The notes beneath the pieces are model-generated. The model was not told the DNA's origin, made no database searches, and saw only the letters and a program-made list of their open reading frames with translations. A program made the translations under genes and the position numbers. From Nocardioides sp. (lineage in GTDB: Bacteria > Actinomycetota > Actinomycetes > Propionibacteriales > Nocardioidaceae), in the NCBI GenBank assembly GCA_003519585.1, contig DOWL01000099.1, forward strand, positions 1 through 11,274: 11,274 nt of DNA. The letters are read 5' to 3'. This document shows positions 7,218 to 11,274 of this stretch, piece by piece; the stretch's first letter is position 1; the number at the start of each line of letters is the position of its first letter.

Positions 7218-7234
7218 TCACCCTCCACGGGTGA
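7218..7234. repeat. Short inverted repeat upstream of the 72-residue protein gene
   Basis: TCACCC (7218-7223) and GGGTGA (7229-7234) are perfect complements around a loop of 5 bases. It sits between the ppk2 hairpin and the next gene and could be an operator or an RNA hairpin. The same TCACCC/GGGTGA pair, with a 1-base centre, recurs at 11191-11203 beyond the regulator gene. Confidence 0.25.
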
Positions 7235-7303
7235 CGCGGGGCGGTCACGCGTCGGTGAGGCTGAGGCATTCCCCCAACGGGCTCGGCGAGGTGAGAGACG
7301 TCC

Positions 7304-7522
7304 ATGGCGAAGGCTGCCTACGAGATCAGGCTCCTCGGTGAGGTGCCGCCTGGGCTGCTCGACGACTTCGACGGAGTGGTCGTCTCCGTCGAGCCACCGC
7401 GGACCACGGTGCGCGTCGACGTGGCCGACGAAGCCGCCCTCCAGGGCATCCTGGACGCGATCTTCCGTAGCGGTGTCGTGATGGAGGAGCTTCGCCGCGA
7501 GCACCAGACCACCGATCGGTAG
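7304..7522 (+). CDS. Small conserved-looking protein of unknown function
   Basis: The 72-residue protein is not recognised as a named family. The ATG at 7304 has a good ribosome binding site, GAGGTGAG at 7288-7295, which supports it as a real gene. Predicted by eye, it has a strand (YEIRLLGEV), a short helix (GLLDDFD), two strands (VVVSVEPP and TTVRVDVAD) and a long C-terminal helix with a charged end (EELRRE). That compact mixed alpha/beta layout resembles small ACT- or ferredoxin-like folds, but without binding residues I can name. It has no signal peptide, cysteine or membrane segment. It follows ppk2 on the same strand but beyond a strong hairpin, so it is probably transcribed separately. 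It ends 22 bp from the convergent permease gene, and I see no terminator in that gap. Confidence 0.72.
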   Translation: MAKAAYEIRLLGEVPPGLLDDFDGVVVSVEPPRTTVRVDVADEAALQGILDAIFRSGVVMEELRREHQTTDR

Positions 7523-7544
7523 CCGAAGTCGCCGGGGTAGACAA

Positions 7545-8819
7545 TCAGCTGAGCTCGGAGCCCGCGGTCTCGGGGAGTCGGTAGACCGCGACCAGCGCGA
7601 GGGCCGCCACGATCGCGGCGTACACGCCGGGGAGGGCGTCGACTCCGGTCGCCCTGATCAAGATCTGGTCGACCAGGGGTCCGGTCCCGCCGAGGAGTGC
7701 GGTCCCGAGCCCGGCGGTCAGTGCGAGGCCGGTGGCCCGCAGTCGGGTCGGGAACTGCTCGGCCAGCGTCGCCACCGACAGCACGCCGCCTACGCCCACT
7801 CCCACGAGGGTCTGCGCGGCGGCCATGGCGAGCAGGGAGCCACTCCCGGCAAGGAGCCACAGCGGTACGGCGGCCACGGCCAGCAGGGCCGCGGACGAGA
7901 GCACGACCGGGCGCCGGCCGCGCAGGTCGGACCAGCGGCCGAGGCACACCGCGCTCAAGGCTGCGACCACGAGGCCGCCCACCGAGGTCAGCAGTGCGGC
8001 GTCCAGGCTGCGAGAGGTCGTGTCGACCAGGTGGTTGGGGAGGAAGACGAACCAGGTGTTGAACGCCAGCGAGCCCGCGCCGACCAGCACGAAACCGGCC
8101 CGTACGGCCGGCCCACGCTGGCGCCAGAGATCGCCGACCGGGGCCGAGGGTCGCGGGGTGTCCGAGGCGGTGAACAGCGGTGGATCGACCAGTCGGCGCA
8201 CGTACACGCCGATCAGTCCGAGGGGCAGGGCGAGGACGAAGGCGAGCCGCCACCAGCCCGACTCGCCGTCCTCGGCGGAGGTCGCCCACAGGATCAGGCC
8301 GCCGACCCCGAAGCCGAGCGCGATCCCTAGGCACAGGGTCGCGGTGTGCCAGGACGCGACGAAGCCGCGGCGGCCGCGGTCGGCGTGTTCGGCGATGAAG
8401 ACCGCCGCCAAGCCGAGTTCCCCTCCTGCGGCGAGCCCCTGCGCGGCGCGCAGGAGTACGACGAGCACGCCGGCGGCCACGCCGATTCGGGCTTCCCCGG
8501 GCAGGAGGCCGATCGCTGCCGTCGCTCCGCTCATGACGAGGACCACCGACGCAAGGACGCCGGTGCGTCCGCGGGCGTCCCCCCGGCGGCCGGCGTACAC
8601 CGCCCCGATCGGCCGGGCCAGGAAGGCGGTGGCGTAGACGGCGAACGCCGCCAGGAGCAGGTCGACGCCCGCTTCCGACGGGAAGAAGACCGGTACCAGC
8701 ACGATGCCCAGCGCGCCGAAGATCGCGAAGTCGTACCACTCGACGACGTTGCCGACACAGGCGGCCATGAGGGCGCGGCGTGAAGAGGCGCTGGGCGCGG
8801 CGGCGTCGGCGCCGGACAT
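7545..8819 (-). CDS. MFS permease, metabolite:H+ symporter (MHS) family
   Basis: The 424-residue, 12-helix inner-membrane transporter belongs to the MHS branch of the major facilitator superfamily (relatives ProP, KgtP, ShiA), which import organic acids or compatible solutes with protons. Diagnostic motifs are GNVVEWYDFAIFG (23-35) in the first helix, RPIGAVYAGRRGDARGRTG (69-87) in the loop between helices 2 and 3, the LRAAQGLAAGGELG block (123-136) in helix 4, the repeated loop motif GRWSDLRGRRPV (294-305), and EQFPTRLRATG (354-364). Length is typical. The ATG at 8819 is chosen because the upstream GTG at 8876 would run through the promoter of the divergent gene and adds 19 non-family residues. 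No clear ribosome binding site precedes it. Substrate cannot be told from sequence. The divergent LuxR-type regulator probably controls it. Confidence 0.9.
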   Translation of the reverse strand: MSGADAAAPSASSRRALMAACVGNVVEWYDFAIFGALGIVLVPVFFPSEAGVDLLLAAFAVYATAFLARPIGAVYAGRRGDARGRTGVLASVVLVMSGATAAIGLLPGEARIGVAAGVLVVLLRAAQGLAAGGELGLAAVFIAEHADRGRRGFVASWHTATLCLGIALGFGVGGLILWATSAEDGESGWWRLAFVLALPLGLIGVYVRRLVDPPLFTASDTPRPSAPVGDLWRQRGPAVRAGFVLVGAGSLAFNTWFVFLPNHLVDTTSRSLDAALLTSVGGLVVAALSAVCLGRWSDLRGRRPVVLSSAALLAVAAVPLWLLAGSGSLLAMAAAQTLVGVGVGGVLSVATLAEQFPTRLRATGLALTAGLGTALLGGTGPLVDQILIRATGVDALPGVYAAIVAALALVAVYRLPETAGSELS

Positions 8820-8846
8820 TCGGACGGTGATGGGAACAAGAAGCCC

Positions 8847-8852
8847 TATGCT
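8847..8852 (+). promoter_or_regulatory. -10 box for the LuxR-family regulator gene
   Basis: TATGCT fits the TANNNT -10 pattern and ends 5 bases before the ATG at 8858. Transcription would begin at about 8858-8859, so the mRNA is either leaderless from 8858 or has a short leader to the GTG at 8888 or the ATG at 8894. No matching -35 box is evident. Confidence 0.45.
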
Positions 8853-8857
8853 TCGCG

Positions 8858-11167
8858 ATGTTGTCAAGCCGACCACGGGGGCGGGCGGTGACCATGTATC
8901 GCAGCAGGGCCGAGGGTGGTGTCGACGGTGCCGTGCTGCCTCGACGCCCCCCGGTCGACGCTTTTCTCGAGGCGAAGCTCCACTGGCCTCGCGAGCGCGA
9001 CGGTTGGGTGGACCGGGCCCGCCTGCTCGACGCGTTCGATGCCTCCACTCGCCGTCCGGTCAGCCTGGTCGCGGCACCCGCGGGCTACGGCAAGACGACG
9101 CTGGCCGCGCAGTGGCTCGCCCACCGCCGTGGCGAGCGGATCGCGGCCTGGGTCTCGCTGGACGCCGCCGACAACGACCCGGGCCGGCTGTGGACCCATA
9201 TCGTGACCGCGCTCGAGCGGGCCGGCAGCCCGCTCGCCTCCGACGCGGGCGCGCACGTCTCGGGCCGGAGCAGTGACCTCGCTGACGGCGTACTGCCCCA
9301 GCTGGTCAACGCGATGGCGGCCGCGCCCACAGACGTCGTCTTGATCCTCGACGACTTCCACTACCTGCAGTCCGCCGCGTGCCGCGAGCAGGTCATGTTC
9401 CTGATCGAGAACCTCCCCGACCGCGGCCATCTGGTGATCCTGTCCCGGTCCGACCCCGGGCTCCGCCTGGGCAGGCTGCGGGCGTCGGGGATGCTGGGCG
9501 AGATCCGCGCCGAGCAGCTCCGGTTCACCGCCTCGGAGGCGGGCGCGCTGATGACCGCCGAGCAGGTCCACCTGTCCGAGCCGGGGCTGGCCGCGCTCGT
9601 CGACCGCACGGAGGGGTGGCCGGCCGGCGTCTACCTGGCCAGCCTGTCCCTCTCGGGCCGCCCAGACCCCGACGAGCTGGTGCGCAACGGCGCCGGCAAC
9701 GATCGCTTCGTCACCAGCTACTTCTCCGAGGAGGTCCTCAGCCAGCACTCCGAGCAGCTGCGTGACTTCATCATCACCATGTCGGTCCTCGACCGGTTCT
9801 GCGCGCCGCTGTGCGACGCGGTCGCCGAGGGCACCGGTTCGGCCCAGCTGCTGGCCGAGCTGGAGGCCGGCAACCTGTTCCTGGTCCCTCTCGACGGCGA
9901 GGGACGCTGGTTCCGCTTCCACCACCTCTTCGCCGCCGTGGCGCGCAGCGAGCTCGACGTCCGGCACGGTGATCTGGTGCCGCTCCTGCACGAGCGCGCG
10001 GCCCGCTGGTACCGCGCCAACGGCCACGTCGACGAGGCGATCATCCACCTGCGCAGTGCCGGACAGCGCCGCGAGGCCGCCGAACTTGTCGCGGCCAACT
10101 GGATGACCTTCGTCGACGCCGGTCGAGCCCCGACCGTGGCGGCCTGGCTCCAGTCCCTCGGTCGGGACGGCGACGACTTCGTCCCCGCCGAGGCGGTCAC
10201 GGCCGCCTGGATGGCGGCGGTGTTCGGCGACGAGGCGGGCCTGGCTCGGCACGTGCACTCGCTCGAGGGGTACGCCGAGCACGGGCCGCTGCCGGACGGG
10301 TCCCATTCGGTCGGGTCGGCACTGTCGCTCATCGAGACCGTCTTCGGGTACGGCGGGCCGCTGTCGATGCGGGCCGCAGCCGAGCGCGCGGTGGCGACCG
10401 AGACCGATGGACTGACGCCGTTCTACGCGATGGCACACATGGGCTTCGGGCATGCGGCTTTCATCAGCGGCGAGCTCAACCGGGCGGTCGAGCACCTGGA
10501 GAAGGTGCGCATGTCCGAGGCATCCCCCGACATCATCAAGGTGATGGCTCTGTCCCTCTACTCACTGGCCGAGGGCGAGCTCGGGCGGCTGGAGCGCAGC
10601 CGGGAGCTGGCTGAGAGCGCCTTGGAGATCGTCGAGAGCAACCAGCTCCAGGTGATGCCGCAGGCTGCTGCGGCGTTCGCGGCGCTGGGCCAGGTCCAGG
10701 CGGCGTTCGGCAAGGTCGACGATGCGATGGACACCCTCGAGCAGGGGCTCGCGATCCGGCGGCGCTATCCCATCGGGTTCTGGGGGCCGCTTCACCACGT
10801 GATGGTGATGGCGCGGGTCGCGGTCCAGGCCGAGCGGGTGCCGCTGGCCCAGGAGTTGCTCAGCGATCTGGCCGCTCGGATGTCCCGGTTCCCGGATGGC
10901 ATGTCCACGATGCGGGCCCGGCAGGCCGCGATCGAGGCGGCGTTGCGCGAACAGCTCGCCGCGCAGGCTCCTGAGGAGGAGCTCACCACCCGCGAACTCG
11001 ACATCCTTCAGCTGCTGCAGGGCTCACTCAGCATCCGCGAGATCGGCGACGAGCTGCGCCTCTCGCCCAACACCGTCAAGAGCCACGCCAAGGCGCTTTA
11101 CCGCAAGCTGGGCGCCCATTCGCGTGACGAGGCCGTCGCCACGGCGCGTCGCAACCAGCTGATCTAG
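8858..11167 (+). CDS. LuxR-family transcriptional regulator, MalT/LAL-type ATP-binding
   Basis: This is a large 769-residue signal-sensing activator. Residues 66-350 form a STAND-type NTPase with Walker A APAGYGKT (73-80) and Walker B VLILDDFHY (161-169). Residues 350-690 are helical, with MalT-like winged and TPR-like repeats (for example ERAARWYRANGHVDEAIIHL), likely the ligand-sensing part. Residues 706-769 are a LuxR-type helix-turn-helix: LTTRELDILQLL, then SIREIGDEL, and recognition helix SPNTVKSHAKALYRKL (736-751). The length is somewhat under MalT (about 900). Such proteins oligomerise with ATP and inducer and then activate nearby promoters. The start is uncertain: ATG 8858 could be leaderless, while GTG 8888 and ATG 8894 also lack a clear ribosome binding site. 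The divergent permease is the most likely target, and its substrate the possible inducer (inference). Confidence 0.92.
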   Translation: MLSSRPRGRAVTMYRSRAEGGVDGAVLPRRPPVDAFLEAKLHWPRERDGWVDRARLLDAFDASTRRPVSLVAAPAGYGKTTLAAQWLAHRRGERIAAWVSLDAADNDPGRLWTHIVTALERAGSPLASDAGAHVSGRSSDLADGVLPQLVNAMAAAPTDVVLILDDFHYLQSAACREQVMFLIENLPDRGHLVILSRSDPGLRLGRLRASGMLGEIRAEQLRFTASEAGALMTAEQVHLSEPGLAALVDRTEGWPAGVYLASLSLSGRPDPDELVRNGAGNDRFVTSYFSEEVLSQHSEQLRDFIITMSVLDRFCAPLCDAVAEGTGSAQLLAELEAGNLFLVPLDGEGRWFRFHHLFAAVARSELDVRHGDLVPLLHERAARWYRANGHVDEAIIHLRSAGQRREAAELVAANWMTFVDAGRAPTVAAWLQSLGRDGDDFVPAEAVTAAWMAAVFGDEAGLARHVHSLEGYAEHGPLPDGSHSVGSALSLIETVFGYGGPLSMRAAAERAVATETDGLTPFYAMAHMGFGHAAFISGELNRAVEHLEKVRMSEASPDIIKVMALSLYSLAEGELGRLERSRELAESALEIVESNQLQVMPQAAAAFAALGQVQAAFGKVDDAMDTLEQGLAIRRRYPIGFWGPLHHVMVMARVAVQAERVPLAQELLSDLAARMSRFPDGMSTMRARQAAIEAALREQLAAQAPEEELTTRELDILQLLQGSLSIREIGDELRLSPNTVKSHAKALYRKLGAHSRDEAVATARRNQLI
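8862..8867 (-). promoter_or_regulatory. TTGACA, candidate -35 box for the permease gene
   Basis: Read on the - strand, this is a consensus TTGACA at 43-48 bases before the permease ATG. No good -10 lies 16-18 bases downstream (GCTTCT at 17), and the nearest TA-type hexamer, TAGGGC, is only 13 bases away. It may need an activator, which would suit the neighbouring regulator. A chance match is possible. Confidence 0.3.
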
Positions 11168-11190
11168 ACCAGCAGGGGTGGGTAGCGACA

Positions 11191-11203
11191 TCACCCGGGG
11201 TGA
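11191..11203. repeat. TCACCC-G-GGGTGA palindrome after the regulator gene
   Basis: TCACCC and GGGTGA flank a single central G, giving a 13-base palindrome 24 bases after the regulator stop. The central base makes it too tight for an RNA hairpin with a full stem, so a dimeric protein site is as likely as a terminator part. Confidence 0.25.
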
Positions 11204-11227
11204 GACGGCGGGTGGGTGGGGTGGGTT

Positions 11228-11241
11228 CACCCCTTCGGGTG
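11228..11241 (+). terminator. GC-rich hairpin downstream of the regulator gene
   Basis: CACCC (11228-11232) pairs with GGGTG (11237-11241) around the tetraloop CTTC. It follows a G-rich stretch (11209-11225) and could help end the regulator transcript. There is no T-run, so termination would be of the tail-less kind or Rho-dependent. Confidence 0.35.
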
Positions 11242-11245
11242 GTCA

Positions 11246-11274
11246 GCTAGGTGCGCATCTGACGCCTAGCACCT
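11246..11274. repeat. Overlapping inverted repeats at the window edge
   Basis: GCTAGG (11246-11251) pairs with CCTAGC (11265-11270), and AGGTGC (11249-11254) pairs with GCACCT (11269-11274). The two pairings share bases and exclude each other. The element reaches the last base shown and may continue, so its role (terminator, operator or promoter of a gene beyond the edge) cannot be decided. Confidence 0.3.

Noticed and set aside
7231..7248. GTGAC/GTCAC inverted repeat upstream of the 72-residue protein gene
   Set aside because: Only 5 bp with an 8-base loop, and it overlaps the stronger TCACCC/GGGTGA repeat; it is likely chance.
8864..10495. Open frame of 543 codons antisense to the LuxR-family regulator
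   Set aside because: No motif or plausible start signals, and the regulator's Walker and helix-turn-helix motifs on the + strand are unambiguous.

Overview
The window is very GC-rich with the codon bias of a high-GC actinobacterium (GTG starts are frequent, -10 boxes look like TANNNT, and Shine-Dalgarno sequences are often missing). A Nocardioides-like or other Propionibacteriales host is my best guess, from general feel only. No mobile element, tRNA, rRNA or CRISPR array was seen. Eight genes fill almost all of it.

Left block (159-6193). Two genes on the + strand, a KcsA-like potassium channel and a shortened Sfp-type phosphopantetheinyl transferase (PPTase), overlap by GTGA and run into two genes on the - strand. 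Those are a 1286-residue Pls/PosA-type non-ribosomal peptide synthetase (A-PCP-membrane-hexapeptide architecture) followed, again through a GTGA overlap, by an M1-family zinc aminopeptidase. The PPTase and aminopeptidase genes overlap tail to tail by 41 bp. The block reads as a candidate system for making (synthetase), priming (PPTase) and trimming (aminopeptidase) an isopeptide-linked homopoly-amino acid like epsilon-poly-L-lysine. My manual reading of the ten substrate-pocket residues of the adenylation domain gives D-A-E-S-I-G-T-V-V-K, which resembles lysine-type codes as I remember them. The PPTase appears to lack its WxxKEA helix, so another PPTase may do the priming.

Middle block (6194-7522). 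A 73-bp divergent gap separates the synthetase from a polyphosphate kinase 2 gene (ppk2), which appears to have a leaderless transcript. After ppk2 comes an 18-bp hairpin whose arms are themselves small palindromes, then a 72-residue protein of unknown function.

Right block (7545-11274). An MHS-family (metabolite:H+ symporter) MFS permease on the - strand is transcribed divergently from a large LuxR-family (MalT/LAL-type) ATP-binding regulator, across a very short shared control region. The regulator probably controls the permease. The last 107 bases hold GC-rich inverted repeats and run off the window edge.
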